This document shows, in pieces, positions 16,053 to 26,166 of a stretch of DNA of 64,000 bases (positions within the stretch are counted from its first letter, which is position 1; the number at the start of each line of letters is the position of its first letter). The notes beneath the pieces were generated by a model. That model was given only the letters and a program-made list of their open reading frames with translations. It did no database searches and was not told the origin of the DNA. The translations under genes and the position numbers were made by a program. The stretch covers positions 114,191 to 178,190 of the forward strand of contig NZ_BOMB01000033.1 in the NCBI RefSeq assembly GCF_016861975.1. Reading direction: 5' to 3'. This DNA is from Actinocatenispora rupis (GTDB taxonomy: Bacteria; Actinomycetota; Actinomycetes; Mycobacteriales; Micromonosporaceae).

Positions 16053-18419
16053 TCACGGCGGTCCCCGGCCCGGCGCCGGCCCGTGCCGGGACACCGCCAG
16101 GCCACGCGCGGTGACGACGACGGCGACATCGCCGTCCTGATCCGTACGGGCGACGCGGACGCCGGCCCGGACGAGCCCGCGGAGTACGGCGGGATTGGGT
16201 TGGCCGTAGTCGTTGTGCGCCCCGACGGAGACCACGGCGACCCGGGGGCGTACGGCGGCGGTGAAGCCCGGATCCTGGTGGGCACTGCCGTGGTGCGCGA
16301 CTTTCAGCACGTCGGCGTGGAGCGGGGCGCCGTCGCGGCGCAGCTCGGCCTGGAGTTCGGGGCCAGCGTCGCCGGTGAGCAGCAGCGTGACGCCGGCGGT
16401 CGCGACGCGCAGCACGATGCAGTTGTTGTTGGTGTCGGACTCGGTGCCGGTCAGCGGTTCGGGCGGGGCCAGGACGGTCAGCTCCGCGGCGCCGGCGTGG
16501 TACCGCCAGCCGGGCGGCGCGGGGAACGGCACGAGGCCGTGCGCGGCGGCCACCCGCTCCACCACCTCCCGGCCGCCGACGGTACCGCGGACCCGGGACA
16601 CGGCGACCGCGCCGACGCGGCGCCGTTCGAAGACGCCGGTGATGCCGCCGACGTGGTCGGCGTCGTCGTGGGTGAGCACCAGCAGCGGTACGGCGCGGAC
16701 ACCGAGCTGGCGCAGGCACCGGTCGATCGCCGTCGGCTCGGGGCCGGTGTCGACGACGACGGCCTGGCCGGGCGCCGCGTGTACGACGAGGCCGTCGCCC
16801 TGACCGACGTCACACGCCACGAACACCCAGCCCGCGGGCGGCCAGCCGGCGGCGAGCCACCGGACCGGGGCAACCCCGACCACCACGCAGACCGCGAGCA
16901 CCAGTACGACCCGGCGGGCGGTGCGGTGGCCGGCGAGCGCGGCGAACGCGAGCAGTACGGCGGCGAGCAGCAGACCGCCGACGACGCCACCGGGCCAGGG
17001 CAGTACGGCGGCGGGGGCGCTCGCCGCGGTGTGCGCGACGAGTACGAGCCAGCGGCAGGGCCAGGACGCGAGCCAGGCCACCGCGTACGCAAGGGTGGTG
17101 CTGACGGGTGCCAGCAGCGCCGCGCCGAGTCCGAGCACGGTGGCGGGGGCGACGGCCGGTTCGGCGAGCACGTTGGCGGGCACCGCGGCGATCCCCACCG
17201 TGCCGGTGTATCCGGCGATGACCGGCACGCACGCCACGTGCGCCGCGAGCGACACGGCCACCACTTCGGCGACGCCGCGCGGGATCCGGCGCCGCCGCAG
17301 CGCGTCCCGCCACGGCGGCGCGAACAGCAGGAGCCCCAGGGTCGCCAGTACGGACAGCACGAAGCCGAGTTCGGCGGCGAGCGGCGGGTCCGTCACCACG
17401 AGCAGGAAGCTGGTCGCGGCCAGTCCGGGCACCGCCGCACGCGGTCGGTGCAGCGCCATCGCGAGCAGCCCGAGCCCGCCCATCAGCGCGGCGCGCAGCA
17501 CGCTCGGATCCGGCCGCACCAGGACGACGAAGCCGATCGTGCCGAACGCACCGAGTACGGCGGCGAGACGTGGACCGGCGCGGCCCCACCGGGCCAGCAA
17601 CAGGACGAACCCGAGCACGATCGCGAGGTTGGAGCCGGAGACCGCGGTCAGGTGGGTCATGCCTGCGGTCCGGAAGTCCGCCGACACCACCGGATCCAGC
17701 GTGCTCGTGTCGCCGTCCACCAGGCCGGGCAGCAGTCCGCCGGGCGCGTCCGGCAGACCCCGGCAGACGGTACGCAGGCCGGCGCGCAGGTGGCCCGCGG
17801 CGCGCTGGTACCAGGGTGGGCGGCCGGCGAGCACCGGCGGTCCGCGTACGGAGAGGGTCGCGGCGGTGCCGTCGCGCCGGGTCGGCGGCGACAGGCGTGC
17901 GGTCACGGTCAGCGGCTGGCCGGGCAGCAGGTGCGACCAGCGGTCACCGGTGCCGAAGGCCACCACGGAGACGCGCGTGTCGACGGCGCCGGTGGTCGCT
18001 CCGACGGGCCGTACCCGGTGCAGCGTGACGGGGAGCAGCCAGCTCGCGCCGGTGGCACCGCCCCGCACCGGGGTCGGATCCCGGTCGAGTACCAGCTCGG
18101 CGCGAACCAGCGCGCGGTCCGCGGCGAGCCGCGCGACAGGCCCGTCGTACGCGGGTGTCGTGTACGCGACGGTGGCGCACGCGCCGGTGCCCGCGCCGAG
18201 AAGTACCGGAAGGGCGACCCGGACCGCGACGCCGAACCAGGCGGTACGGGCGGCGAACAGCCGGCGGCACGCGGCGGTCAGCGCGGCGAGGCCGAGCGCC
18301 ACGGCGCCCAGCAGGAGGGCCGACGACGGGCGTACCCGGATCGCGGCCAGGACGGCGAGCCAGGCGCCCGCGGCGAGTCCGAGCAGCCGCAGGTCCGGCC
18401 CGGCCGCGCGCTCGTTCAC
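16053..18419 (-). CDS. comEC: ComEC/Rec2 DNA-uptake channel protein
   Basis: A 788-residue protein combining an N-terminal OB-like extracytoplasmic domain, the Competence domain with many transmembrane helices, and a C-terminal metallo-beta-lactamase domain with [11 protein letters not shown] and V-A-H-H-G-S zinc motifs. In competent bacteria it moves single-stranded DNA across the membrane. GTG 18419 forms a GTGA overlap with the comEA stop. Competence is not established for most actinobacteria carrying these genes, so uptake itself is an inference. Confidence 0.95.
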   Translation of the reverse strand: MNERAAGPDLRLLGLAAGAWLAVLAAIRVRPSSALLLGAVALGLAALTAACRRLFAARTAWFGVAVRVALPVLLGAGTGACATVAYTTPAYDGPVARLAADRALVRAELVLDRDPTPVRGGATGASWLLPVTLHRVRPVGATTGAVDTRVSVVAFGTGDRWSHLLPGQPLTVTARLSPPTRRDGTAATLSVRGPPVLAGRPPWYQRAAGHLRAGLRTVCRGLPDAPGGLLPGLVDGDTSTLDPVVSADFRTAGMTHLTAVSGSNLAIVLGFVLLLARWGRAGPRLAAVLGAFGTIGFVVLVRPDPSVLRAALMGGLGLLAMALHRPRAAVPGLAATSFLLVVTDPPLAAELGFVLSVLATLGLLLFAPPWRDALRRRRIPRGVAEVVAVSLAAHVACVPVIAGYTGTVGIAAVPANVLAEPAVAPATVLGLGAALLAPVSTTLAYAVAWLASWPCRWLVLVAHTAASAPAAVLPWPGGVVGGLLLAAVLLAFAALAGHRTARRVVLVLAVCVVVGVAPVRWLAAGWPPAGWVFVACDVGQGDGLVVHAAPGQAVVVDTGPEPTAIDRCLRQLGVRAVPLLVLTHDDADHVGGITGVFERRRVGAVAVSRVRGTVGGREVVERVAAAHGLVPFPAPPGWRYHAGAAELTVLAPPEPLTGTESDTNNNCIVLRVATAGVTLLLTGDAGPELQAELRRDGAPLHADVLKVAHHGSAHQDPGFTAAVRPRVAVVSVGAHNDYGQPNPAVLRGLVRAGVRVARTDQDGDVAVVVTARGLAVSRHGPAPGRGPP

Positions 18420-19624
18420 ACCGTCACCAGGTCCTTGAGGTCGGCGAACCGGCTGTCGCCGATGCCGCTGACCTGCTTCAGCTCGTCGATCGACCGGAAG
18501 CCGCCGTGTTCGGTGCGGTAGGTGACGATGCGCTGCGCGAGGGAGGGACCGATGCCCGGCAGCTTGTCCAGTTCCTCGGCGGACGCGGTGTTCAGGTTGA
18601 TCTTGCCGGTGCCGTCGGGGGGATCGGCGCCCTGGCCGGCGGCGGCCGGCGGTACGGTCACGCCGACGGCGATCTGCTCCCCGTCGGCCACCTTGCGCGC
18701 GAGGTTGAGCGCGGTCAGGTTGGTGCCGGGCAACGGGCCGCCGGCGGCGCGCAGCGCGTCGGCGACCCGGGCGCCGGCCGGCAGGCGTACGAGCCCGGGG
18801 TGGCGGACCCGGCCGATCACCGAGACCACCATCGACCGGTCCGCGGTGGCGTGGGCGGCCGCCGCCGTCTCGGTCGGCACCGCCGGTGGCGGTACCGTCT
18901 CCGCCGCGGGTCGCAGCCACCACGCGATCCCGGCCGCCACCGCGACCGCCAACAGCGCGACGACCACGAGCGCGCGAAGCCCCCGCCGCCCCGGATCCAG
19001 CAGCGCCCGCCGGACCCCGAGCAACCGCGCCGTACGGCCGGGCCAGCCGTCCTCCGGCGCCGGATCGTCGCCCGTCGCCGTACGCGTGTCCCACTCGACG
19101 ACCGTCGCGGTGTCGTCCGGGCCGGGCGCGGATGCCATGGCACGGTCCGGGGCAGATTCCGCCGACCGACCGACCTCGGCGCGCGGCGGGTGCGCCGGTC
19201 CGCCCCGCGGCGCCGCCCCATGCCGTTCCGGAACGCCGACACCATCGTCCACTGTGGACAGAGGTGGCTCATCGGGATCAGCGGCGACAGCCCGCCGGCC
19301 CAGCGCCCGGTCCGGGACGGCGTCCGGCCCGGCAGGCGGCATGCCGGGCGCGGCGCGGGATCGCAGCTCTGCCAACGGATCCACGCCATCGTACGGCTCG
19401 ACCGGCGGGCGCCACCCCGGCGCCGACAGGTCCGCCAGCGGACGCGACAGCCTCCCGTCCCACACCGCGGACCGCAACGGCGGGGCGGGAGTACCGAGCG
19501 GGTCGGGTGGGCCGTCGTCCGGGGGAACCGACGACGCGGTACGGGGACGGCGGCGGCCGGGCGGCAGGATCTCGCTGAGCCGGCGGTACACGGTGGCGGG
19601 GACGATGCGGCGGGTGGCGATCAC
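18416..19624 (-). CDS. comEA: ComEA family helix-hairpin-helix DNA-binding protein
   Basis: A 402-residue protein: a long disordered Pro/Asp/Arg-rich N-terminus (1-210), one transmembrane helix (about 217-240), an SLBB domain (about 265-320) and a C-terminal double helix-hairpin-helix with [18 protein letters not shown]. ComEA captures DNA outside the membrane for ComEC. The N-terminal extension is unusually long compared with typical ComEA. TAGTGT on the minus strand ends 6 nt before GTG 19624, indicating a leaderless start. Confidence 0.94.
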   Translation of the reverse strand: MIATRRIVPATVYRRLSEILPPGRRRPRTASSVPPDDGPPDPLGTPAPPLRSAVWDGRLSRPLADLSAPGWRPPVEPYDGVDPLAELRSRAAPGMPPAGPDAVPDRALGRRAVAADPDEPPLSTVDDGVGVPERHGAAPRGGPAHPPRAEVGRSAESAPDRAMASAPGPDDTATVVEWDTRTATGDDPAPEDGWPGRTARLLGVRRALLDPGRRGLRALVVVALLAVAVAAGIAWWLRPAAETVPPPAVPTETAAAAHATADRSMVVSVIGRVRHPGLVRLPAGARVADALRAAGGPLPGTNLTALNLARKVADGEQIAVGVTVPPAAAGQGADPPDGTGKINLNTASAEELDKLPGIGPSLAQRIVTYRTEHGGFRSIDELKQVSGIGDSRFADLKDLVTV

Positions 19625-19676
19625 GCGGCGACACTAGGCCGGACGGACCGGCCCGCGTCGGCGCGAACGGCCGTTC

Positions 19677-19704
19677 TGTGGACAACCCGTGGGGCTGTGG
19701 ACAA
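19677..19704. promoter_or_regulatory. Second pair of DnaA-box-like 9-mers
   Basis: TGTGGACAA at 19677-19685 and 19696-19704 with a 10-bp spacer, the same geometry and orientation as at 11477-11504. It lies about 50 bp upstream of the comEA start, in the 224-bp gap between comEA and a lipoprotein gene; nothing else was recognised in that gap. Confidence 0.55.
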
Positions 19705-19848
19705 CCCGGTCGAATGTCGACCCATCCTGCTATGGAAGCACCGCAAAACCGGACGAAACCCGAGCTGGATGCCGTGCGTACCAAGGGATGTGACGGCGGG
19801 AGCAGGACTCGAAGCCGGACCCGACGGACCGGCTTCGGGCGGGGGACG

Positions 19849-20376
19849 TCAGTTCGCGGCGTGCGCGGAGACGACCTTGAGCATCTTGCCCTGCATGCAG
19901 TGGCTCATCACGCCGTGCTCCTGGTATCCGCGGACCACGACGCGCGCGTCCGGTTGGAGCGCGTGCTTCGCCGTGGCGTCCGCGCCGACCAGCTCGTAGT
20001 TGCCGTCGCTGGCCTTGAGGATCGTGCAGCCGGGCTCGACACCGCGGGTCACCGTGCCGGTGTGGGTCTCCAGGTCACCGCCGGGCTTCGTCGTCGGCGG
20101 CGCCGCCGATCGCCGCGGCGCGCCGGTCGACGCCGACGGGGAGCCGGCTGCCGACGGGCTGCCCGACGGGGACGCCGAGGCCGACGGGGAGGCGGATGTG
20201 GAGGGTCGGGCGGACCCTGCCGCCTGGTTGTTGTCGCCGGACTGCTTGCAGCCGGCCAGCAGGGCCGCGCTCAGCGCCCCAGCCAGCAACACTCCGCCGA
20301 CCACGCGGTACCGCCGGTGCGGTTGACCGGTGGTGGGCGCCGATGCCCTGGACCGTTCACTCGCGTCAACACTCAT
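19849..20376 (-). CDS. Lipoprotein of unknown function with Ser/Ala/Pro-rich linker
   Basis: A 175-residue product with a lipoprotein signal ending A-L-L-A-G-C (about residues 25-43), then a low-complexity Ser/Pro/Ala/Gly linker of about 55 residues, then a compact domain of about 75 residues with two cysteines (E-P-G-C-T-I-L and M-S-H-C-M-Q-G). The small domain resembles OB-fold-like DUFs that end in a beta strand, but I do not recognise the family. Between comEA and the phosphatase operon on the same strand. Confidence 0.8.
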   Translation of the reverse strand: MSVDASERSRASAPTTGQPHRRYRVVGGVLLAGALSAALLAGCKQSGDNNQAAGSARPSTSASPSASASPSGSPSAAGSPSASTGAPRRSAAPPTTKPGGDLETHTGTVTRGVEPGCTILKASDGNYELVGADATAKHALQPDARVVVRGYQEHGVMSHCMQGKMLKVVSAHAAN

Positions 20377-20460
20377 ACCGGTCAGACGCGCCGCACGGCC
20401 GGGCGGTTCCCGGTGATTCCCGACGTACCGAGAGTGACGCGTGGCTACCCCCGGCGCGGG

Positions 20461-21057
20461 TCAGGTACCGAGGTTGTGGCCGTGCAGACGCCACCCGTAC
20501 CGGCCGCTGCGCAGCTCGGACCAGTGGCAGTTGGACAGCGCGCCGAGGGTGTGCACGATCTCGTCGGGCCAGCCCAGCAGGGCGCCGATGCCGCGGCGGG
20601 CCGCCCCGCCGTGCGTGATCACGAGGACCGTGCCGCCGGGTGCCCGCTCGGCCGCGGCGAGCAGCCCCTCGGTCATCCGCTTCGACACGTCGGCGAGGTC
20701 CTCGACGCCGTCGACGCGGACCGGCTGCCCGGCACGCCACCGCCGGAACTCCTCCGGGTACGTCTCCGCCAGCTCGTCGTCGGTGCGGCCCTCCCACGGC
20801 CCGTACCCGCGCTCGCGGAGCCGCGGATCGGTGTGCACGGGCAGGCCCGTCGTACCGGCGACGGCGGCGGCGGTGTCCTGGGCCCGCCGCAGGTCGCTGG
20901 CGACCAGGACGTCCGGGCGCTGCGCGGCGAGCAGCACCGCGGCCTGCTCGGCCTGCGCGCGGCCCACCTCGTCGAGGTCGATGTCGGTCTGGCCCTGGAT
21001 GCGCCCCGTGGCGTTCCACAGGGTCTGGCCGTGCCGGCAGACGAGCAGCCGGGTCAC
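20461..21057 (-). CDS. Histidine phosphatase family protein (phosphoglycerate mutase-like)
   Basis: A 198-residue cofactor-dependent phosphatase: L-L-V-C-R-H9-G-Q-T holds the phospho-accepting histidine, and V-I-T-H-G-G-A holds the second histidine. In actinobacteria this gene usually follows rsfS and is often annotated as a phosphoglycerate mutase or glucosyl-3-phosphoglycerate phosphatase; the substrate is not evident. GTG 21057 overlaps the rsfS stop (GTGA), so it is translationally coupled. Confidence 0.93.
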   Translation of the reverse strand: MTRLLVCRHGQTLWNATGRIQGQTDIDLDEVGRAQAEQAAVLLAAQRPDVLVASDLRRAQDTAAAVAGTTGLPVHTDPRLRERGYGPWEGRTDDELAETYPEEFRRWRAGQPVRVDGVEDLADVSKRMTEGLLAAAERAPGGTVLVITHGGAARRGIGALLGWPDEIVHTLGALSNCHWSELRSGRYGWRLHGHNLGT

Positions 21058-21455
21058 CGGCCGCCCTCGGCGCCGGACTCGGCGGCCGCCGCCTCGGCCG
21101 GGTCGGTGAACGGGATGACGGGGCAGTCCCGCCACAACCGGTCCAGCTCGTAGAACGTGCGCTCCTCGTTGTGCTGCACGTGGACGACCAGGTCGGCGTA
21201 GTCGAGCAGGACCCAACGCCCGTCACGGTGGCCCTCGCGCCGGATCGGCTTCTCCCCGGCGGCGTGCAGCCGCTCCTCGACCGCGTCGACGATCGACTTG
21301 ACCTGACGCTCGTTCGGCGCCGAGGCCAGCAGGAACACGTCGGTGATCACCAACTGCTCGCTGACGTCGATGAGGACGATGTTCTCCGCCTTCTTGTCGG
21401 CGGCGGCGGACGCGGCGGCCAGGGCCAGCTCACGGGCGTGTTCGGTAGCGGGCAC
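21054..21455 (-). CDS. rsfS: Ribosomal silencing factor RsfS
   Basis: A 133-residue RsfS/Iojap protein that binds ribosomal protein uL14 and blocks subunit joining when nutrients are low. I-V-L-I-D-V-S-E-Q-L-V-I-T-D-V-F-L-L-A-S-A and W-V-L-L-D-Y-A-D-L-V-V-H-V-Q are family hallmarks. GTG 21455 has GGAAGGG upstream. Second gene of nadD-rsfS-phosphatase; the acidic/alanine-rich C-terminal tail is an actinobacterial extension. Confidence 0.96.
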   Translation of the reverse strand: MPATEHARELALAAASAAADKKAENIVLIDVSEQLVITDVFLLASAPNERQVKSIVDAVEERLHAAGEKPIRREGHRDGRWVLLDYADLVVHVQHNEERTFYELDRLWRDCPVIPFTDPAEAAAAESGAEGGR

Positions 21456-21502
21456 GGGTTCCCTTCCAGGTACGTGAGCCTCCAGGTTCTCACACCCCCG
21501 GT

Positions 21503-22126
21503 TCAGCGGGGCGGCTCCACCGGGCCGTTGCGGTACAGGCCGCGCTTCGCGATGTACTGCACGACCCCGTCGGGCACCAGGTACCAGACGGGTTTGCCGC
21601 CGCGGACCCGGTCCCGGCAGGCGCTGGACGAGATCGCCATCGCCGGCACCTCGACCAGGCGTACGGCGTCGCGCGGCAGGTGCGCGTCGGACAGCTCGTA
21701 CCCGGGGCGTGTGACGCCGACGAACGTGGCCAGGTCGAACACCTGGTCGGCGTCCTTCCACGACAGGATCGCGGAGAGCGCGTCGGCCCCGGTGATGAAG
21801 AACAGCTCCACGTCCACCCCGTACGAGGCGCGCAGGTCGTGCAGCGTGTCCACGGTGTACGTGGGGCCAGGGCGGTCGATGTCGACCCGGCTCGTCGCGA
21901 ACCGCGGGTTCGAGGCCGTGGCGATCACCGTCATCAGGTACCGGTCCTCCGGCGGGCTCACGTACGTGTGGCCCTTCTGCCAGGGCTGCCCGGTCGGTAC
22001 GAAGATCACCTCGTCGAGGCCGAAGCGGTCCTGCACCTCGCTCGCCGCGACCAGGTGGCCGTGGTGGATCGGGTCGAACGTGCCGCCCATGATCCCGACC
22101 CGCCGCCGCGGGTTCTCCTGCCGCAT
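21503..22126 (-). CDS. nadD: Nicotinate-nucleotide adenylyltransferase
   Basis: A 207-residue NAD-biosynthesis enzyme converting nicotinate mononucleotide and ATP to deamido-NAD. It shows [12 protein letters not shown] at residues 14-25 (nucleotidyltransferase HxGH loop) and the C-terminal [10 protein letters not shown] signature equivalent to SSTxIR. TAGGAT on the minus strand ends 6 nt before the ATG, suggesting leaderless transcription of the operon. Confidence 0.97.
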   Translation of the reverse strand: MRQENPRRRVGIMGGTFDPIHHGHLVAASEVQDRFGLDEVIFVPTGQPWQKGHTYVSPPEDRYLMTVIATASNPRFATSRVDIDRPGPTYTVDTLHDLRASYGVDVELFFITGADALSAILSWKDADQVFDLATFVGVTRPGYELSDAHLPRDAVRLVEVPAMAISSSACRDRVRGGKPVWYLVPDGVVQYIAKRGLYRNGPVEPPR

Positions 22127-22221
22127 CCGCGCATCCTAGGCAGATCCCGGCCGCCGACGGTCACTCTTCGTGCTGATCACCACAGCCACGTCCGGCGAAC
22201 CGGACACCCGACCCGATCCCG

Positions 22222-23529
22222 TCAGTCCAGGCCGGGGAGGGGCGCCTCGCCGGTTTCCCAGCGGCGCAGCCGGACCGCCTTGCCGACCTCGGTACGCGGC
22301 AGCGCACCGGGCGCCAGTACGCGGACGTCGCAGCGCAGGCCGAGCCTCTCGTACAGGGTGCCGGCGAGGCGGTCGGCGACGGGCGCGGGATCGCCGGCGC
22401 CGGCGGCCTCCGCGCACACCACGAGCCGGGTCTGCGCCGTCCGCGTGTCCAACACCAGCAGGTACTGCGGGGCGACCGCCGGGTCGGCCAGGACGACGGC
22501 CTCGATCTCGCTGGGGTACACGTTGACGCCGCGGACCACGAGCATGTCGTCGCGGCGGCCGACGATCCGGCTCATCTTCACCGTGGTACGCCCGTCCGGG
22601 CTCGGCGTGCGGTCGAGCCGGGCCAGATCCCCGGTGCGGTACCGGAGCAGCGGCAACGCCTGCTTGGTGTACGTGGTGAAGGTCAGCTCGCCGATCTCGC
22701 CGTCGGGGACCGGGTCGCCGGTGGCCGGGTCGAGCGCCTCGACGTGGAAGTGGTCCTCCTGGACGTGCAGCCAGCCGGCCGAGTCGAGCGTCTCGCAGGC
22801 GACACCGGGGCCGATGATCTCGCTCAGCCCGTAGATGTCGAGGGCACGGATGCCCAGCAGCGCCTCGATCTTGTCGCGCATCGCGTCCGTCCATGGCTCC
22901 GCCCCGTGTACGCCGACGCGCAGGCTGATCTCGTCCGGTCCCACGCCGGCCGCGGCGAACGCCTCCCCCAGGTACACCGCGTACGACGGGGTACAGGTGA
23001 GGACGTCGGGGGCGAGGTCGGTGATGAGCCGTACCTGGCGTTGGGTCATGCCGGCCGACACCGGGACGACCGTGGCCCCGAGCGTACGGGCGCCGTGGTG
23101 GACGCCGAGACCGCCGGTGAACAGGCCGTACCCGTACGCGTTGTGGATGGTGGAGCGCGGGGTGGCGCCCGCACCGGCCAGCGACCGGGCCATCACGTGC
23201 CCCCACAGCCGCAGGTCGGCCTCCGTGTACCCGACGATCGTGGGGCGGCCCGACGTGCCGGACGAACCGTGCACGGCGGCGAGTTCGGTGCGGTCGACGG
23301 CGAGCAGCCCGAACGGGTAGTGCCGCCACAGGTCGTCCTTGCCGAGCGTGGGCAGCCGCGGCAGGTCGGCCAGGGTGAGGCCGGCGCCGGCGTCGACGCC
23401 GGCCGCGCGCAGCCGTTCGGCCTGGAGACCGCCCGCGGCGAGCAGCCGGTCGACGAGCTTGCGCAGCCGCCGCTGCTGGAGCGCGGTGCGCGCGTCGACC
23501 GACATCGTCTCCGCCGGGTCCAGAATCAT
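22222..23529 (-). CDS. Phenylacetate-CoA ligase (PaaK-like)
   Basis: A 435-residue adenylate-forming enzyme. The P-loop G-S-S-G-T-S-G-R-P, Y-G-L-S-E-I-I-G-P-G, and Y-R-T-G-D-L motifs place it with PaaK, which activates phenylacetate to its CoA thioester. V-N-V-Y-P-S-E-I-E precedes the C-terminal ACT-like subdomain typical of PaaK. No other paa genes are nearby, so the substrate may be another aryl acid, for instance in a biosynthetic route. Start at ATG 23529. Confidence 0.9.
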   Translation of the reverse strand: MILDPAETMSVDARTALQQRRLRKLVDRLLAAGGLQAERLRAAGVDAGAGLTLADLPRLPTLGKDDLWRHYPFGLLAVDRTELAAVHGSSGTSGRPTIVGYTEADLRLWGHVMARSLAGAGATPRSTIHNAYGYGLFTGGLGVHHGARTLGATVVPVSAGMTQRQVRLITDLAPDVLTCTPSYAVYLGEAFAAAGVGPDEISLRVGVHGAEPWTDAMRDKIEALLGIRALDIYGLSEIIGPGVACETLDSAGWLHVQEDHFHVEALDPATGDPVPDGEIGELTFTTYTKQALPLLRYRTGDLARLDRTPSPDGRTTVKMSRIVGRRDDMLVVRGVNVYPSEIEAVVLADPAVAPQYLLVLDTRTAQTRLVVCAEAAGAGDPAPVADRLAGTLYERLGLRCDVRVLAPGALPRTEVGKAVRLRRWETGEAPLPGLD

Positions 23530-23625
23530 GCCGCCTCCGCGGAGTGGACGGTGCCGGGCGATGCGTACGCATCGGTGCGGCGGGCCGGGCCGGTGTCCGC
23601 CCGGCGCCGCCGTCGATGCGACAGA

Positions 23626-26166
23626 TCATGCCACCGGCGCGGCCGCCCGGGCGCGTACGGCGACGACCAGCTCGTCCCGGTGCTCGGTCAGCCCCCGGCG
23701 TACCCCGGCGGTCAGGTCACCGGCGAGCAGCGCCTCGGTGGCGGCGACGGTGTCCGGCGCGACCGCGTACCGGGGGAAGCTGTCGGCGACGAGCCGCCAC
23801 CCCATCTCGGTGGTACGCGGGGCGGCGGCGGGGACGATCTCGGCGAAGAACCGCGCCACGTACGGTGCGGTCAGGTCGGCCTGTTCGGGCTGCCAGAAGC
23901 CGCGGGCGAGCGCCTCGCTGTGCCGGTTCGGCAGGTCGGTGTCGGTGAGCAGGGCGGTCCAGGCGGCGGCCTTGGCGTCCGGGTCCGGCCGGGCGGCGCG
24001 GCACCGGAGCGCGTACACGGCGCCCTGCGCGGTGGCGTCCCGGGCTGCCTCGGCGTCGATCTCGGCGGTACCGGCGGCGCCGAGGACGACCAGTCGGGTC
24101 AGGAGGCGCCAGCGCAGTTCGGGATCGACCCGTACGCCGTCGGGCAGGGTGTCGCCGGCGAGCCAGCCGGCGAGCCGGTCGGTGTCGACGCAGGAGTCGA
24201 CCAGCCCGCGGAACGCGGCGAGCCGACGGCCCCCGGCGAGCGGCGCGGACACCAGCAGGTCCTCGCACGCGGCGGCCAGGGCGGCCAGCGCGGCGGGCCG
24301 GTCCGCCGGGTCCACGTACCGGTCGGCGACCCGGGTACGGGCCTTGTCGAGCATCGACGCGACCACCGGTACCTGCGGTTCGGAGGCGACGGCACCGGCG
24401 ACGAGCCGGACGAACGCGGTCGGCGCCAGTTCACCGGCTCGTACCGAATCCCAGGCGGTACCCCAGAGCAGGGCGCGGGTGAGCGGGTCGGTCACCGCGG
24501 GCAGCAGCGTGTCGAGGCGGTCGGCGGCGCCGTCGGGCAGCCGTACGGTGGCGAAGGTGAGGTCGCCGTCGTTGAGCAGCAACAGGTCCGCGGCGGGCAG
24601 CCCGGCGAGCTGCGGTACCTCGGTCCGTCCACCGTGGACGGTCAGCTCGGTGCGGTGGTAGCGGCGGCCGTCGCGGTAGAGGCCGATCCCGATGCGGTGC
24701 GGGCGTTCCGGCGCACCGTCCACACCGGACTGTCGTACGTGGACGGTCGTGTACCGGCCGTCGGTGACCTCGGTCTCGGGGACGAGCCGGTCGACCCCCG
24801 CGGTACGCAGCCACAGCTCGGCCCAGCCGGCGACGTCCTGCCCGCTGGCGGCGGCGAGCGAGTCGACCAGGTCGGCGAGGTCCGCGTTGCCGTACGCGTG
24901 CCGCTCGAAGTGCCGGCGCAGTCCCGTCACGAACGCCTCGTCGCCCAGCCAGGCGGCGAGCTGCCGCAGCACCGACGCGCCCTTCGGGTACGAGATGGCG
25001 TCGAAGTTGACGAGGGCGCCGGCCGCGTCGGGCACCTCGGCGGGGGCGACCGGGTGCGTCCAGCTCGACTGGTCGGCCTGGTAGCCGTTGAGCTTGGCGC
25101 CGGCGGCGAAGGTGGCCGGGGCCGAGCGGTAGCGGGTCGCGGTCGGCAGCACCCGCAGCGACAGGTACGTCGCGAACGACTCGTTCAGCCACAGGTCGTC
25201 CCACCAGCGCATCGTGACGAGGTCGCCGAACCACATGTGCGCCATCTCGTGCGCGACGATCGAGGCCCGCTCCTCCCGTTCCGCCTCGGTCACCGCGCCG
25301 CGGAACACCAGCTCGTCGCGGAACGTCACGCAGCCCGGGTTCTCCATCGCGCCCATGTTGAACTCCGGCACGAACACCTGGTCGTACGTGTCGCCGAACG
25401 GGTACCGCACCCCGAACAGCTGGTGGTACGCGTCGAGGCAGCTCGCGCTCAGGTCGAACAGCTCGTCGGCGTCCGCGTCCAGGTGCTCGGCGAGCGAGCG
25501 CCGGCAGTGCAGCCCGTACCGGACGTCGCCGCGGATCGACTCCGGCCCGCGCAGGTCCCGGTGCGACCGGTAGACCGAGTGGTACGGCCCGGCGCACACG
25601 GTCATGAAGTACGGCGCGAGGGGGCGGGTGGTGGCGAACTCCCACACGCCGCGGCCGGCCGCGCCGGACACCCGCTCGCCGCGCTCGTTGGCGACGACGG
25701 TCCAGTCGTCCGGTACGGTCACCGTCAGCGTCAGCGGCGCCTTGAGGTCCGGCTGGTCGAAGCAGGCGAACACCCGCTGCGCGTGGTCCAGGAACGTCAT
25801 CGCGTAGACGTACGTCTCGCCGTCGGCGGGGTCGACGAACCGGTGCAGGCCCTCGCCGGTGTGCGACCAGTCGCAGGCCGCGCGGACCACGAGTTCGTTG
25901 TCGGCGGCCAGATCCGGCAGCGGCAGCCGGTTGCCGGACAGCGCGGTGGGCAGCTCCCGGCCGTTCAGCGTGGCGGACAGCACCCGGCCGCGCAGCTCCG
26001 CGAACGTGGCCGCACCCGGATCCGTACAACGGAACCGGATCCGCGACACCGAACCGAACGTGCCGCCCGACTCCCGCGCCGCGGACAGGTCCAGCTCCAC
26101 CGCGTACGAGTGGACGGTGAGGAGGCGGGCACGCTCCCGCGCCTCGGCGTGCGTCAGGCTGGTCAC
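23626..26166 (-). CDS. pepN: Aminopeptidase N (M1 family), second copy of a tandem pair
   Basis: An 846-residue zinc aminopeptidase. G-A-M-E-N binds the substrate N-terminus; H-E-M-A-H with a glutamate 18 residues later (L-N-E-S-F-A) forms the zinc site; a helical C-terminal domain follows (ERAP1-like). GTG 26166 overlaps the stop of the upstream paralogue (GTGA) and has GGAGGTG upstream. The frame stays open far upstream through the paralogue, which is an artefact. The two proteins align over their full lengths and share the N-terminal x-S-L-T-x-A-E-A-R start. Confidence 0.95.
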   Translation of the reverse strand: MTSLTHAEARERARLLTVHSYAVELDLSAARESGGTFGSVSRIRFRCTDPGAATFAELRGRVLSATLNGRELPTALSGNRLPLPDLAADNELVVRAACDWSHTGEGLHRFVDPADGETYVYAMTFLDHAQRVFACFDQPDLKAPLTLTVTVPDDWTVVANERGERVSGAAGRGVWEFATTRPLAPYFMTVCAGPYHSVYRSHRDLRGPESIRGDVRYGLHCRRSLAEHLDADADELFDLSASCLDAYHQLFGVRYPFGDTYDQVFVPEFNMGAMENPGCVTFRDELVFRGAVTEAEREERASIVAHEMAHMWFGDLVTMRWWDDLWLNESFATYLSLRVLPTATRYRSAPATFAAGAKLNGYQADQSSWTHPVAPAEVPDAAGALVNFDAISYPKGASVLRQLAAWLGDEAFVTGLRRHFERHAYGNADLADLVDSLAAASGQDVAGWAELWLRTAGVDRLVPETEVTDGRYTTVHVRQSGVDGAPERPHRIGIGLYRDGRRYHRTELTVHGGRTEVPQLAGLPAADLLLLNDGDLTFATVRLPDGAADRLDTLLPAVTDPLTRALLWGTAWDSVRAGELAPTAFVRLVAGAVASEPQVPVVASMLDKARTRVADRYVDPADRPAALAALAAACEDLLVSAPLAGGRRLAAFRGLVDSCVDTDRLAGWLAGDTLPDGVRVDPELRWRLLTRLVVLGAAGTAEIDAEAARDATAQGAVYALRCRAARPDPDAKAAAWTALLTDTDLPNRHSEALARGFWQPEQADLTAPYVARFFAEIVPAAAPRTTEMGWRLVADSFPRYAVAPDTVAATEALLAGDLTAGVRRGLTEHRDELVVAVRARAAAPVA

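Noticed and set aside
15162..18521. An 1119-codon plus-strand open frame opposite holA and comEC
   Set aside because: Low-complexity Gly/Arg/Asp translation; the opposite strand encodes clear HolA and ComEC.
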